Of a stretch of 64,000 nucleotides of DNA, positions 26,583 to 37,200 are shown one piece after another (the first letter of the stretch is position 1; every line of letters begins with the position of its first letter). This stretch comes from Haloechinothrix aidingensis (lineage in GTDB: Bacteria > Actinomycetota > Actinomycetes > Mycobacteriales > Pseudonocardiaceae). The notes beneath the pieces were generated by a model that worked only from the letters and a program-made list of their open reading frames with translations, did not search any database and was not told the DNA's origin. The DNA is taken from NCBI RefSeq assembly GCF_013450155.1, contig NZ_JACCKD010000002.1:548531-612530 (forward strand), written 5' to 3'. A program made the translations under genes and the position numbers.

Positions 26583-27344
26583 TCACCGAAAGACGCCGGC
26601 CATCACGCGGCGAGCGACGGAACGGGGTGCGTGGTCCAGCGCGGCTGTCATCAGCCGGGTGACCATGCCCGGCACGGTGACGGTTCGGCCCGCGTCCCAT
26701 GCCCGCAACGCGCCGGCCACGACCTGGTCGACCGTGGTGTGGCCAGGCGTGTCCTCGACCCGGTCACCCAGCCCGGCTACCTCGCTGAACTCCGAGATGG
26801 TCGGGCCGGGACACACGGCCATGGCCCGCACACCGGTGCCCTCCAGCTCCGTCGACAGGGCCTCGGCGAACGAAAGCAGGAATGCCTTGCTGGCACCGTA
26901 CGCGCCGAAGTAGGGCGTCGAGACGAACCCGAGCGACGACGACACGACGATGACGCCACCCGAGCCACGCTCCACCATCCGCGGGACCACCCGACCGGTG
27001 AGCTCCACGCTCGCCAGCACGTTGAGGCGCAGCATATCGAGCGTATCGGCCATGGCGGTGTCGACGAACGGTCCGCGAATCCCGCGACCGGCGTTGCAGA
27101 CGAGCAGGTCGGCTCCCCCGTACTGCTCGGCGCGCGCGGCCACGGCCTCGATCGAGCCTTGCTCGTTCAGGTCACGGGCCTCCGGGATCACCCACCCGTC
27201 GGAGTCCTCCTCGAGCGCTGCGAGGCGGTCTGCCCGGCGGGCGACGGCGAGTACCCGGTAGCCGCGCGCGAGCAGCGCACGGGTGAACTCCGCGCCGATG
27301 CCGGAGGACGCCCCGGTCACGACTGCCAGTGGTGCATCAGACAT
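26583..27344 (-). CDS. Short-chain dehydrogenase/reductase
   Basis: A 253-aa classical SDR. The NADP motif VTGASSGIGAEF is at residues 9-20 with ARRADRL downstream suggesting NADPH preference. NAG lies in LLVCNAGRG, and the catalytic Ser and Tyr/Lys are in VVSSSLGF and YGASK. It reduces or oxidises a carbonyl or alcohol; substrate unknown. The ATG at 27344 has GGGAGA 5 nt upstream. It is leftward, 168 bp before the alpha/beta-hydrolase gene, and divergent from the glyoxalase-fold gene. Confidence 0.9.
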   Translation of the reverse strand: MSDAPLAVVTGASSGIGAEFTRALLARGYRVLAVARRADRLAALEEDSDGWVIPEARDLNEQGSIEAVAARAEQYGGADLLVCNAGRGIRGPFVDTAMADTLDMLRLNVLASVELTGRVVPRMVERGSGGVIVVSSSLGFVSTPYFGAYGASKAFLLSFAEALSTELEGTGVRAMAVCPGPTISEFSEVAGLGDRVEDTPGHTTVDQVVAGALRAWDAGRTVTVPGMVTRLMTAALDHAPRSVARRVMAGVFR

Positions 27345-27572
27345 GGCTTCTCCCAACACAGTGACTCCACCGCCGTCCGGGCTTCCACGCTACGGCCGGC
27401 GACCTCCTGCCGGCTTCTCCCCGCGTGCGGGAGCAACCGGTCCGTTCCCCGGGCCGGGATCGGGGCGATCCGGCATGTGGGAAGTAGCGTGCGCGGCACG
27501 GCGCGACGTAGTTTCGGCCACCCGGAAGGCACGGTGGCGTGCCTGTATGACACTCTGACCAAGGAGATCCCA

Positions 27573-28022
27573 ATGGAAATCGTCCTAACCACACCGTCCA
27601 CTCCGAACACAGAGACTCCTGACGGACTGGCGGCCCTGCACCACGTCGGTATCACGGTGACCGACCTCGAACGCAGCGTGCAGTGGTACAGCGAGATGCT
27701 CGGGATGGTCCAGTGGATGGAGGAGAAGTTCCCGGGTGGACGCAGCGCGGGAATGATGCGCCCCGGCACGCAGGTCTACCTTGGCCTGATCACCCACGAC
27801 CAGGGTGAGGGCGAGAGCTTCGCACCGCACCGCACCGGTCTCGATCACCTCAGCTTCTCCGCCGCGACACGCGACGAGCTGCGCGCGTGGCACGCCCACC
27901 TCTCCGACCGCGGAGTACCGTGCAGCGACGTGCGCGAGTACCGTGAGCCCATCCCGTTCGCGCTGTTCACCTTCACGGATCCGGACGGGGTCGCGCTGGA
28001 GGTCATGCACATCGACGGGTAA
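27573..28022 (+). CDS. VOC/glyoxalase superfamily protein
   Basis: A 149-aa vicinal-oxygen-chelate protein. Two beta-alpha-beta-beta-beta units are visible: LHHVGITVTDLERSVQWYSEML (residues 22-43, split) and LDHLSFSAATRDELRAWHAHL. The metal positions fit His24, a mid-chain His in LDHLSF and Glu in VALEVMHID. Members are glyoxalases, dioxygenases or bleomycin-type binding proteins; in enediyne and other cytotoxin clusters they sometimes sequester product. AAGGAG lies 6 nt before the ATG. It is 89 bp upstream of the DGPF gene and may be co-transcribed. Confidence 0.85.
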   Translation: MEIVLTTPSTPNTETPDGLAALHHVGITVTDLERSVQWYSEMLGMVQWMEEKFPGGRSAGMMRPGTQVYLGLITHDQGEGESFAPHRTGLDHLSFSAATRDELRAWHAHLSDRGVPCSDVREYREPIPFALFTFTDPDGVALEVMHIDG

Positions 28023-28111
28023 CGACCGCCACAGGCATGTCGAAATCCGCGCGGTCGCTCCGACTCCCTGGTGAGAAGCCGTCAGGCCCGCTACCCGAAG
28101 GAGAGACAACG

Positions 28112-28501
28112 ATGAAGTACCTGATCCTGCTGCACAGCAACCCCACCAGCTGGAAGCACCCGATGTTCCTCCACCAAGGCACGGAGCTGTCGCAGGAGGA
28201 ACAAGACGCCAGGATGGCCGAGTTCGGCGCGCTGATGGAGGAGATCTCCAACTCCGGCGAGCTCGTGGACGGCCAGCCGCTTGCCGACCCGGTGCTCGGC
28301 AAGACCATCCGGACGCGGGACGGCGAGCTGGCCGTCACCGACGGGCCGTTCGCCGACTCCAAGGAACAGATGGCGGGCTACTTCGTCGTCGACTGCGACA
28401 GCATCGACCGCGCGGTCGAGATCGCATCCCGCTTCCCGGACACCCGGGACGGTGTCGCCGAGGTCAGGCCGATCATGGACCAGTCGGGGTCGGAGATGTG
28501 A
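28112..28501 (+). CDS. YCII/DGPF family protein (ECF42 partner)
   Basis: A 129-aa YCII-related dimeric alpha/beta barrel carrying the sequence DGPF inside LAVTDGPFADSKEQMAGYF, near residue 80. This variant of YCII is encoded beside ECF42-type sigma factors across actinobacteria and is thought to be part of their regulon or signalling. Its stop overlaps the sigma factor GTG start by 4 nt, so expression is coupled. AAGGAGA precedes the ATG by 6 nt. Confidence 0.9.
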   Translation: MKYLILLHSNPTSWKHPMFLHQGTELSQEEQDARMAEFGALMEEISNSGELVDGQPLADPVLGKTIRTRDGELAVTDGPFADSKEQMAGYFVVDCDSIDRAVEIASRFPDTRDGVAEVRPIMDQSGSEM

Positions 28502-29736
28502 CCGCCGACGACGAGATCGAGGACCTGCTGCGCGAGCTGGCGCAGCAGGTCCTCGGCCTGCTTGTACGGCGGCACCGCGAGTTCGACGCCTGCGAGGACG
28601 CCGTCCAGGAGGCCTTGCTCGACGCCTTCGTCCAGTGGCATCGCAACGGCATCCCCGACCACCCGAAGGCATGGCTGATCACTGTGGCCACGCGCAGGCT
28701 CGCCGACGCGTGGCGCAGCGACTCCGCGCGCAGGGGCCGGGAGAGCAGGGTCTCCGCGCTGACACCACCCGAGCAGTTGCTCTCGCCCGGTCCGGAAGCA
28801 GACGGGACGGCTCGGGGTGACGACACGCTGTCGCTGCTACTGCTCTGCTGCCACCCCGCGCTGTCGCCCACCTCGCAGATGGCCCTCACCCTGCGTGCGA
28901 TCGGTGGCCTCACGACCCGTCAGGTGGCCCGCGCGTTCTTCGTTCCGGAAGCGACCATGGGCCAGCGGATCAGCCGGGCCAAACAGCACATGAAGGGCGC
29001 CGACGTCGAGTTTCCGGTGCCGGCCGAGCAGGAACGCGAACGCCTGCCGATCGTCCTTCACGTGCTGTACCTGATCTTCAACGAGGGATACACCGCCTCG
29101 TCGGGCACCGCACTGGACCTGCCCGACCTGACCGGTGAAGCGATCCGCCTCGCCCGCGAGCTGCACAGCAGGCTGCCGGACCACGGCGAGGCCACCGGGT
29201 TGCTTGCCCTCATGCTCCTGACCGAGGCCCGCCGCCCGGCCCGCACCGGCCCTGACGGCATCCTGGTCCCACTCGCGGAGCAGGACCGGAGCCTGTGGGA
29301 CCGGAACCTGATCGACGAGGGCACGGCACTGGCCACCCGCGCGCTTGCCCACGGTCCGGTCGGGCCGTACCAGCTCCAGGCAGCCATCGCGGCCCTGCAC
29401 GACGAGTCCGCGTCGTCCGAGGAGACCGACTGGCCACAGATCCTGCTGCTCTACCACCTGCTCGAACAGAGCTGGCCGAGCCCCATCGTGCAGTTGAACC
29501 GAGCCGTCGCACTGGCCATGGTGCACGGTCCGGCGGCCGCGCTCAAGCTGCTGGCGACCCTGGAAGACGACGCGCGGATGGCACGGCATCACCGGCTGCA
29601 CGCCGTACGGGCCCACGTCCTGATGATGGCCGGTGATACGGCCGGTGCAAGGGCAGCCTTCCAGAAGGCGGCGCGACTCACGACGAGCATCCCGGAGCGT
29701 CGCTATCTCGAAGCCAGGATCGAGGAACTATCGTAA
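28498..29736 (+). CDS. ECF42-type RNA polymerase sigma factor with DUF6596/TPR-like tail
   Basis: A 412-aa sigma-70 family protein. Sigma2 occupies about residues 15-80 (DACEDAVQEALLDAF, then PKAWLITVATRRLADAWR) and sigma4 about 115-165 (ALTLRAIGGLTTRQVARAF, then ATMGQRISRAK). The long C-terminal extension starts with YLIFNEGYTASSG, the mark of the DUF6596/ECF42 class, and continues as helical TPR-like repeats. In that class the extension replaces an anti-sigma factor as the control element. Its 3' end overlaps the convergent ligase gene by 34 bp, so antisense interference between the two is possible. Confidence 0.93.
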   Translation: MTADDEIEDLLRELAQQVLGLLVRRHREFDACEDAVQEALLDAFVQWHRNGIPDHPKAWLITVATRRLADAWRSDSARRGRESRVSALTPPEQLLSPGPEADGTARGDDTLSLLLLCCHPALSPTSQMALTLRAIGGLTTRQVARAFFVPEATMGQRISRAKQHMKGADVEFPVPAEQERERLPIVLHVLYLIFNEGYTASSGTALDLPDLTGEAIRLARELHSRLPDHGEATGLLALMLLTEARRPARTGPDGILVPLAEQDRSLWDRNLIDEGTALATRALAHGPVGPYQLQAAIAALHDESASSEETDWPQILLLYHLLEQSWPSPIVQLNRAVALAMVHGPAAALKLLATLEDDARMARHHRLHAVRAHVLMMAGDTAGARAAFQKAARLTTSIPERRYLEARIEELS

Positions 29737-31397
29737 CGACCCGCCCCGATGGCGGCGCGCAACGCCTTCTTGTCCACCTTCCCGACTCCGGTGAGCGGAA
29801 GCGAGGGAACGAGCACGAGCCGTTCGGGAAACTTGAACCGCGCGGCCCCGGCGGCCGACAGCACAGCGTGCACGTCATCGAGCCGCACACGCTTGCCGGG
29901 CTCGGCGACCACGAACAGGCACACGGCCTCACCGAGCTCCTCGTGCGGCATCGCCACCGCCGCGGCGTGACGGACACCGTCGACCCGGCAGGCGAACGCC
30001 TCGATCTCCTCGGCACTGATCTTCTCGCCGCCCCGGTTGATCACGTCCTTCTCCCTGCCCGCCACGATCAGGTTGCCCTCCGGTGTCTGCCGGACGATGT
30101 CGCCGGTGCGGTACCAACCGTCCCCGACGAACGCCCGCGCGTCGAGGTCGGTCGAGCGGTAGTAGCCCCGGATCGTATAGGGGCCGCGGGTGAGCAGCGC
30201 CCCCGGCTCGCCGGGCGGCACGGGCAGGCCGTCGTCATCGACGATCCGGATCTCGTCGTCCGGGGATATCGGCCGCCCCTGCGTGTGGTTGATGACATCG
30301 GCGGGGTCGTCCGGCCGAGTCAGGCAGAGGAGGCCCTCGCCCATCCCGAACACCTGTTGCAACGTGCAGCCGATCCCCGGTCCGATGCGGCTCGCCACGG
30401 CGGGATCCAGCCGGGACGCACCGACCTGCAGCAACCGCAACGAGCTGAGGTCGTGGCAGGGATCCTCGTCATGGCTGTCCAGCCAGCGCTGCACGACGGC
30501 GGGAACGGCCGACGTCACCGTGACCCGCTCGCGTTCGATCGCGGGCAGCGCCACCTCCGGCGCAGGCGATCCGGCGAGCACCACCCGGCCGCCCGCCAGG
30601 AGGGTGCCGAGAATGCCGGGGCCGGTATTGACGAAGCCGTGCCCGACCGGCAGCACGGCGAGGTACGTGGTATCCGGGCCGAATTCGCACAGCTCGGCCA
30701 CGCGCCTGATCATATAGGCCAGGTCGTTACCGGTGCGGGCGATGAGCTTGGGGGTCCCGGTCGTCCCGCCGGAAAGCAGGAGTGTCGCTACGGCGTCACC
30801 ACCGGGGGCAGCCATGTCGAGGTCGGTCGAGGACGCTCCGCCGTCGGCTGCGGGCTCGCACAGGGCCCCGAGGTCGATACTGCCCGGAGCGGTATCACTT
30901 CCCTTCACGAAGACATGTTCCAGGCTAGGAACGTCCCCGACGACCTCCCGGGCCAGTTCCTGTTGCTCGATTCCCTTGTGGACATCGGGAACAACCAGTG
31001 CCCTGGCTTCGGCATGTGCGGCGATGGCCGCCAGCTCGTGCCTCCCGTGTTCCATCAGAGTCCACACAGGAACAATACCGGCGCGGAAGCACGCAACCGT
31101 GACGACCACGAACTCCCAGCAGTTCGGCAACCGCACCACCAGCCGGTCATCCGCGCGCAAGCCGAGCTCGTTCATCCGGACGGCCGCCCCGTCGGCGCGC
31201 GCCAGGAGCTCACGGTAGGTCATCCGCCGCTCGCCGTCTACCAGGCACGTCGCCTCCGGCGACGCGCGCGCGGCCTCGGCCAGGTGCGCGCCGAACGACC
31301 GCCCTTCCCAGTACCCCCTGGCCTCGTAGCGGGCGACCGCACCTGCCGGCCAGGGAACGATTCCCGAACTGGTCGGCCGTACCCGTGTCTCGGACAT
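29703..31397 (-). CDS. Aryl-acid adenylating enzyme / aryl-CoA ligase (NcsB2/DhbE-like)
   Basis: A 564-aa ANL-superfamily enzyme of the 2,3-dihydroxybenzoate-AMP ligase type. Core motifs are LLLSGGTTGTPKLI (A3), QVFGMGEGLL (A5), GWYRTGDIV (A7), GREKDVINRGGEKISAEEIE (A8) and the catalytic Lys in LTGVGKVDKKAL (A10). The aryl-acid pocket motif reads PVGHGFVNTGPG, where DhbE-like enzymes have HN(Y/F), so a bulkier or different acid is likely. No carrier protein gene is adjacent, which favours CoA ligation as in NcsB2. It would activate the product of the divergent PKS for attachment to the enediyne core. AGGAG lies 8 nt before the ATG at 31397. Confidence 0.92.
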   Translation of the reverse strand: MSETRVRPTSSGIVPWPAGAVARYEARGYWEGRSFGAHLAEAARASPEATCLVDGERRMTYRELLARADGAAVRMNELGLRADDRLVVRLPNCWEFVVVTVACFRAGIVPVWTLMEHGRHELAAIAAHAEARALVVPDVHKGIEQQELAREVVGDVPSLEHVFVKGSDTAPGSIDLGALCEPAADGGASSTDLDMAAPGGDAVATLLLSGGTTGTPKLIARTGNDLAYMIRRVAELCEFGPDTTYLAVLPVGHGFVNTGPGILGTLLAGGRVVLAGSPAPEVALPAIERERVTVTSAVPAVVQRWLDSHDEDPCHDLSSLRLLQVGASRLDPAVASRIGPGIGCTLQQVFGMGEGLLCLTRPDDPADVINHTQGRPISPDDEIRIVDDDGLPVPPGEPGALLTRGPYTIRGYYRSTDLDARAFVGDGWYRTGDIVRQTPEGNLIVAGREKDVINRGGEKISAEEIEAFACRVDGVRHAAAVAMPHEELGEAVCLFVVAEPGKRVRLDDVHAVLSAAGAARFKFPERLVLVPSLPLTGVGKVDKKALRAAIGAGRYDSSSILASR

Positions 31398-31704
31398 CGC
31401 TCGCACTCCTGTAAGTCATGACCGGATCCGGCGGGTCGTTCCCGCCGGCGTTGCCGTTCCGTGCAGCCTATGAACGTTTCCGGCTCCCGTCGTCTCGAAC
31501 ATTGCGGACCGGAGGGCGTAGCCCGCGCGACACTCGATGCCCGCACCCCGCACGTCAGGAGATGCGGCGGGAGAGCCGGTCGGCCGACGCTGGCTTGGCG
31601 AGGCGATTCGTCTTCGCACGAGTACGCCATCAGAACTGGACCACCCGAACACCTGCCCGGACATTGTGTCGTCTCCGGTCGGCGACATGAAGAGGAGCGA
31701 GGAC

Positions 31705-34700
31705 TTGAGCGAGTACGCAGCACCCGACGAAGCCGTGGCGATTATTGGTATGAGTTGCAGGTTCGCTCCAGACCTCGACTCGCCGGAGAAGTTCTGGGAG
31801 TTCCTGTCCCAGGGACGGACAGCGGTCCGGGATATGCCGGAGAAGCGGTGGAAACCGTACGCTGCCAGCAGCCCGCAGGCGACCTCGATCCTTCGCGATA
31901 CCACGCTCCGAGGTTCGTTCCTCGACGACATAGAGGGATTCGACGCCGATTTCTTCGGGATCTCGCCGCGAGAGGCCGACTTCCTCGACCCGCAACAGCG
32001 CTTCATGCTGGAGCTGTCCTGGGAGGCACTGGCGGACGCAGGGGTTCCCCCGCTGTCACTGCGCAGTACCGACGCAGGCGTCTACGTCGCGGCGAACTCG
32101 AACGACTACGGCCGCAGGCTGCTGGAGGACATCCCGCGCACCGGTGCCTACGCCGTCAACGGGACGACCTACTACGGAATCGCGAACCGGCTGTCCTACT
32201 TCCTCGATCTCCGCGGTCCGAGCATGGCCGTCGACACCGCGTGCGCGGGCTCGCTGAGCGCGCTACACGTGGCGGGCCAGAGTCTACGATCCGGCGAAAC
32301 ATCGTTGGCGATCGTCGGCGGGATGAACATCATGGCCACCCCCGCGCTCAACGTCGCACTCGAGGGCGCAGGGGCGATGTCGCCGGACGGCCGGAGCCGG
32401 GCGTTCGACAACGACGCCGACGGGTATGGGCGAGGTGAGGGTGCCGGTGTCGTCGTCCTGCGGCGTCTCGAAGACGCCCGGCGCGACGGCGACCCTGTCC
32501 AGGCGGTGATCCTGGGTAGCGGTGTGTTCCAGGACGGGCGCTCCGACGGCATGATGGCGCCGAACGCCGAAGCACAGGAACACATGTTGCGCGAGGTCTA
32601 CGAGCGGGTCGGCATCTCCCCTGCCACCGTCGACTACGTCGAGGCACACGGCACGGGCACACCGACGGGTGACGGCGAGGAGTTGAAGGCACTGTCCGAA
32701 GTGATCGGCGCGGGCCGGTCACCGGCGGAGCCTTGCCTGATCGGATCGGTGAAGCCGAACGTCGGGCATGTCGAGGGCGGGTCAGGCATCACCGGCGTCA
32801 TCAAGACCGTGCTCGCACTCCGGAACGAGCAGCTTCCCCCCAGCCTGCACAACGAGCCGAACCCGGCCGTCAACCGGCCCGGTTCCAGGCTGCGCCTCGT
32901 CGACGAGCCGACACCGTGGCCGGTTGGCGAGCGGCCCAGGCGCGCAGGTGTCTCCAGCTACGGCGTCGGCGGGACGATCGCGCATCTCGTCCTCGAGGAG
33001 GGTGCCGCGAAGGAATCGAGCGGCGTACCCGCGACCGGGGAGGAGACCGGCAGGCAACGCGCCGTGTACCCGGTTTCCGCGATGTCGGAGGCCGGACTGC
33101 GCGCGCTCGCCGGCGCGACCGCGGACCGGGTAGCCGACACTCCTGGTGTCTCCCTCGCGTCGGTCGGGTACACGCTGTCCCGCCGGCGCTCGCACCTGTC
33201 CCAGCGAGGGGCGATCGTGGCGGACTCGACCGGGCAGTTACTCGAGCGGCTTCGTGCCCTCGCCGACGGCACGTCGGCCTCCGGCGTCGTGTCGGCGCGA
33301 GCCTCGCACGGCGACGCGGGCGGCGTGGTGTGGGTCTTCTCCGGGCACGGCGCCCAGTGGCCCGGTATGGGCAGGCAGCTGCTCGCCGAGGACGCCGCGT
33401 TCGCAGCCGTGCTCGACTCGCTCGCGGACGTGTATCGCGACGAGCTCGGCTGGACGCCCCGCGACGCGCTCGTCGAAGGTGGACCGTGGACGGCAGCACA
33501 CGTCCAGGCACTGACCTTCGCCATGCAGGTCGGCCTCGCCGCTGCCTGGCGCGACCGCGGTGTCGAGCCGGACGCGGTCATCGGGCACTCCGTCGGCGAG
33601 ATCGCTGCCGCGGTTACCGCCGGTGCCCTCGACCTGACGGAGGCCGCGCGGTTCGCCTGCCGGAGAGCGGCCGCCCTGCAGCGCTTGGAGGGGCACGGCG
33701 GCATGGCCATGGCCGGGCTCCCGTTCGAGGAGGTCCGCCGGCGGCTCTCCGGGCGCCACGACGTGGAGGCCGCGATCGCGGCGAGCCCACAGTCGACGGT
33801 ACTGTCCGGCGACCGGGAGGCGGTCGAGCAGCTCGTCACCGACTGGCTGGAGGCGGGCATCGACATGCGGGTCGTCGACTCGGACATCTCCTTCCACAGC
33901 AGGCATGTGGACGACGTGGCCGGCGACGTGGCTGAGGCGGCACGGGAACTCCGCCCGCGGACACCGTCGGTAGCCCTCTACAGCACCACCATGGCCGACC
34001 CGCGTTCGGCGTCGGCACGGGACCGCGACTACTGGGTCGCGAACCTCCGCAACCCCGTCCGGTTCGCCGAAGCGGTCGAGGCAGCGATCGAGGACGGCTA
34101 CCGGCTCTTCCTCGAGGTGTCCTCTCACCCGGTCGTCACGCACTCCGTCAGCGAGACGTTCCACCATCTCGAGGTGGAGGACGGGTCCGCGACCGGCACG
34201 CTGCGACGGGACGCGGACGAGGTCGAGGCACTGCTGGTGAACCTGGCCAGGCTGCACTGCGCGGGAGCGACCATCGACTGGTCACGCATCCACCCCGATG
34301 GCGAGCTGGTCTCGTTACCCGCGGCTGCCTGGCAGCACCGGCCCTACTGGATCTTCCCGGAGACCGGCGACGACGCCGGCATCGGAGGGGGGCATGATCC
34401 GGCGAGGCACAGCCTGCTCGGCGGCCGGATGACGGTCAGCGGTGCCCCGTCCCGCCAGGTGTGGCAGACGTATCTCGACATGTCGAGCCGCCCCTACCCG
34501 CAGAGCCACGGCCTCGTCGGCGTGGAGGTCACGCCGGCGGCGTCCATCATCAACACGTTCGCGGCGGCCACCGAGGACGGCAACCCTCCGGTACTGAGCG
34601 ACATCGTGCTGCGCACACCGCTCGCGGTCGTCCCGCCCCGCATCGTGCAGATCGTTCGCGAAGGCAGGTCGCTCTCTCTCGCCACCCGCGTCGCCGACGG

Positions 34701-37050
34701 TACCGCGACGCAGGACGCCGACGACTGGATCACGCACACCACCGCGAGCATCGACTCGGGTGGCAGGCCACCGCGTGGCCGGATCGACGCCACGGCGGTC
34801 CGTGCCCGCCTGCCGGAAGGTTCGCTGACCAAGGCCGACGAGATGTTCCAGCGGATGGGCGTCGAAGGCTACGCCTTCCCGTGGGGCCTCGACGAGCTGC
34901 GCGCCGACGAGCACGAACAGCTCGCGATCCAGACCATCGAGCAGGCACCGGCCACGCACGCGAGCAGCTGGGCGCACGTGATCGACGCCGCGCTGACGAT
35001 CAGCGCGATGGTGGTGTCCCCAGGGGACGCGACCACGCTCTGGATGTCCCGGTCGATCGACAGGCTCAGCTTCCGGGGTGAGCCGCCTGCCCGGATCATC
35101 GTGCACAGCACGCGTTCGCCGGAGTCGCCACACGACACCGTGGACGTGCTCGTCGCCGACGAGAGCGGAGACGTCGTCTGCGAGGTCGCGGGCCTGCGGT
35201 TCGCGGCTGTCGAGCACCTCGGTGCCGAGGTTCCCCCGCGGGACCTGGTACACGAGATCGCCTGGCGGCCGCTGCCTGCCGGCGACGGCGACGGAGGTGA
35301 GCCCACCGACCTGGACCAGGTGGTTCTCATCGGCGATCCGCAGGTGACCGCGCCACTGGCGGAACAGTTCGACGAGATCGGGCTACGCTGCTACCGGCTG
35401 CGTGGGGAGGCAGTCGGGGACGACCCGTACGACGACGGCATCGAGACCGAGCTGACGCCCGAGCTGCTCACCGGGCGCGGTGCGATCGTGGTCGCGCCGT
35501 CGCTCACCCGTGCGGGCGAGACGGTCGACACGGCCACAGAACGCGCGACGTGGACGCTCGTCCGTACCGTGCAGCGCCTCGTCCAGATCGAGTCGGGCTC
35601 GGCGGGGCAAGTGGCACCGCAACGTGTGTGGTGCCTGAGCCGCGGCGTACGCGAGGCGCGCACCGAGCAGTCGGTCGCGCATGGCCCGTTGTGGGGCGCA
35701 TCCCGCATCATCGCGGGTGAGCACCCCGAGTTGTGGGGTGGCGCTGTCGACGTTCCCGCAGTGGACACCGGCACCGGTGCACGGCTGCGTGAGGTCATGA
35801 GCACCGCAGCAGGCACGGAAGATGTCATCGCGCTGACCGCCGAAGGAGCCGAGGTCGCCCGCCTGACCCAGATCGAACGCAGCGCGGACGGTACACCGCT
35901 GCAGTGCTCGCCATCCGGCACCGTCCTCATCACCGGAGGCCTGGGCGGCCTCGGACTCGAGGTCGCGCGGTGGCTGGTCGACCGGGGAGCGCGCAGGCTC
36001 GTGCTCGCCGGGCGGCGCGGGCTGCCGCCGAGGGCCGACTGGGACAGCATCAGCGACCCCGACATCCGTCGCCAGATCGAGAGCGTCCTCGCCATCGAGG
36101 CACTCGGGGTAACCGTCAGCGTGGTCGCGCTCGACATCACCGACGCGGACGAGGTCGCCGAGGTACTCCGTCCGGGCGCGCTCGGGCTTCCGCCGGTCCG
36201 GGGCGTCGTCCACGCGGCCGGGGCGGTGAACGACGCGTTGGTCGACAAGGTCGACCCGGACGGGCTGCGCGAGGTTCTGGCGCCCAAAGTCAACGGGGCG
36301 CTGGTGCTGCACCGGCACTTCCCACCGGGCGAGCTCGACTTCTTCGTCATGTTCTCCTCGTGCGGCCAGTTCGCCCGCCTGTCCGGTCAGCTCAGTTACG
36401 CGTCAGCGAACTCGTTTCTCGACACGCTGGCAGCGCACCGCAATTCCGGCGGGAACACCGAGACCGTCAGCCTCGGCTGGACGTCATGGCGCGGCGTGGG
36501 GCTGTCCGAGGACATCGCCACCACCATGCTCGAGGCCAACTCACGCGGCCTGGACGCTGTCTCGGCGGCCGAGGCATTCCGGGCATGGGCATTCGCCGAC
36601 CGCTTCCAGACGCACTACCAGGCGATCCTGCGGGTGCTTCCGATGCAGGCCCATATGCCGCGGCTACCGATGTTCCGTGAGCTGACCCCGCCCGGAGAGG
36701 CCGACGGCCCGGCCGGTGGCCAGGAGTTCTCCATCGACTTCCCGAACCTGACCGACGACGAGGCGCGTGACCTTGTCACCACCGACGTACGCGACCAGGT
36801 TGCCGCCGAGCTCAACCTGGACGCGGAGAGCGTCGAGCTGAGGCGGCCGCTGGTCGAGCTCGGCGTCGACTCGGTGATGACCGTGGCGCTGCGCGTCAGG
36901 TTGCAGCGGCGGTACGGGCTGGACCTCCCGCCGACCATCCTGTGGGCCAACCCCACCGTGGCCGCCGTGTCGAGGCACGTCTTCGACTGCCTGCGCGCGC
37001 TGTCCCATGAGGAGAACGCCGGCGAGGAGGATACGGCGGCTCACCAGTAA
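31705..37050 (+). CDS. Iterative type I aromatic PKS (6-MSAS/NcsB-like, KS-AT-DH-KR-ACP)
   Basis: A 1781-aa single-module PKS. The KS has Cys180 in DTACAGS, His315 in EAHGTGT and His355 in NVGHVEGG. The AT Ser is near 629 in GHSVGE. The DH has H935 in a perfect HxxxGxxxxP motif and Asp1094 in HVIDAAL. The KR has TGGLGGLG near 1411 and Tyr1565 in SYASAN. The ACP Ser is near 1723 in LGVDSV. No ER, methyltransferase or thioesterase domain is present. This architecture builds partly reduced aromatic acids such as 6-methylsalicylate or naphthoate, as in neocarzinostatin, azinomycin and maduropeptin. A TTG at 31705 with AGGAG 7 nt upstream is preferred; an ATG at 31687 would add six residues but has no ribosome site. 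Monocyclic versus bicyclic product cannot be told by eye. Confidence 0.95.
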   Translation: MSEYAAPDEAVAIIGMSCRFAPDLDSPEKFWEFLSQGRTAVRDMPEKRWKPYAASSPQATSILRDTTLRGSFLDDIEGFDADFFGISPREADFLDPQQRFMLELSWEALADAGVPPLSLRSTDAGVYVAANSNDYGRRLLEDIPRTGAYAVNGTTYYGIANRLSYFLDLRGPSMAVDTACAGSLSALHVAGQSLRSGETSLAIVGGMNIMATPALNVALEGAGAMSPDGRSRAFDNDADGYGRGEGAGVVVLRRLEDARRDGDPVQAVILGSGVFQDGRSDGMMAPNAEAQEHMLREVYERVGISPATVDYVEAHGTGTPTGDGEELKALSEVIGAGRSPAEPCLIGSVKPNVGHVEGGSGITGVIKTVLALRNEQLPPSLHNEPNPAVNRPGSRLRLVDEPTPWPVGERPRRAGVSSYGVGGTIAHLVLEEGAAKESSGVPATGEETGRQRAVYPVSAMSEAGLRALAGATADRVADTPGVSLASVGYTLSRRRSHLSQRGAIVADSTGQLLERLRALADGTSASGVVSARASHGDAGGVVWVFSGHGAQWPGMGRQLLAEDAAFAAVLDSLADVYRDELGWTPRDALVEGGPWTAAHVQALTFAMQVGLAAAWRDRGVEPDAVIGHSVGEIAAAVTAGALDLTEAARFACRRAAALQRLEGHGGMAMAGLPFEEVRRRLSGRHDVEAAIAASPQSTVLSGDREAVEQLVTDWLEAGIDMRVVDSDISFHSRHVDDVAGDVAEAARELRPRTPSVALYSTTMADPRSASARDRDYWVANLRNPVRFAEAVEAAIEDGYRLFLEVSSHPVVTHSVSETFHHLEVEDGSATGTLRRDADEVEALLVNLARLHCAGATIDWSRIHPDGELVSLPAAAWQHRPYWIFPETGDDAGIGGGHDPARHSLLGGRMTVSGAPSRQVWQTYLDMSSRPYPQSHGLVGVEVTPAASIINTFAAATEDGNPPVLSDIVLRTPLAVVPPRIVQIVREGRSLSLATRVADGTATQDADDWITHTTASIDSGGRPPRGRIDATAVRARLPEGSLTKADEMFQRMGVEGYAFPWGLDELRADEHEQLAIQTIEQAPATHASSWAHVIDAALTISAMVVSPGDATTLWMSRSIDRLSFRGEPPARIIVHSTRSPESPHDTVDVLVADESGDVVCEVAGLRFAAVEHLGAEVPPRDLVHEIAWRPLPAGDGDGGEPTDLDQVVLIGDPQVTAPLAEQFDEIGLRCYRLRGEAVGDDPYDDGIETELTPELLTGRGAIVVAPSLTRAGETVDTATERATWTLVRTVQRLVQIESGSAGQVAPQRVWCLSRGVREARTEQSVAHGPLWGASRIIAGEHPELWGGAVDVPAVDTGTGARLREVMSTAAGTEDVIALTAEGAEVARLTQIERSADGTPLQCSPSGTVLITGGLGGLGLEVARWLVDRGARRLVLAGRRGLPPRADWDSISDPDIRRQIESVLAIEALGVTVSVVALDITDADEVAEVLRPGALGLPPVRGVVHAAGAVNDALVDKVDPDGLREVLAPKVNGALVLHRHFPPGELDFFVMFSSCGQFARLSGQLSYASANSFLDTLAAHRNSGGNTETVSLGWTSWRGVGLSEDIATTMLEANSRGLDAVSAAEAFRAWAFADRFQTHYQAILRVLPMQAHMPRLPMFRELTPPGEADGPAGGQEFSIDFPNLTDDEARDLVTTDVRDQVAAELNLDAESVELRRPLVELGVDSVMTVALRVRLQRRYGLDLPPTILWANPTVAAVSRHVFDCLRALSHEENAGEEDTAAHQ

Positions 37051-37055
37051 GGACC

Positions 37056-37107
37056 GGGCTCGTCCCGCTGATCCGGTTCCCGGATCAGCGGGACGAGCCC
37101 ATCTTTT
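37056..37107 (+). terminator. Rho-independent terminator of the aromatic PKS gene
   Basis: Arms 37056-37075 and 37081-37100 are a perfect 20-bp inverted repeat with the 5-nt loop gttcc, beginning 5 nt after the PKS stop and followed by atctttt. The strongest classical terminator in the window. Confidence 0.95.
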
Positions 37108-37200
37108 CGTCCGATTCGGACGATCCCGTGCGATGCGCACGCTTCGCACGAAGGAAACCGACGGTCCCGGGGCCGCGAACCCCGGGGGAAGGGAACCACC

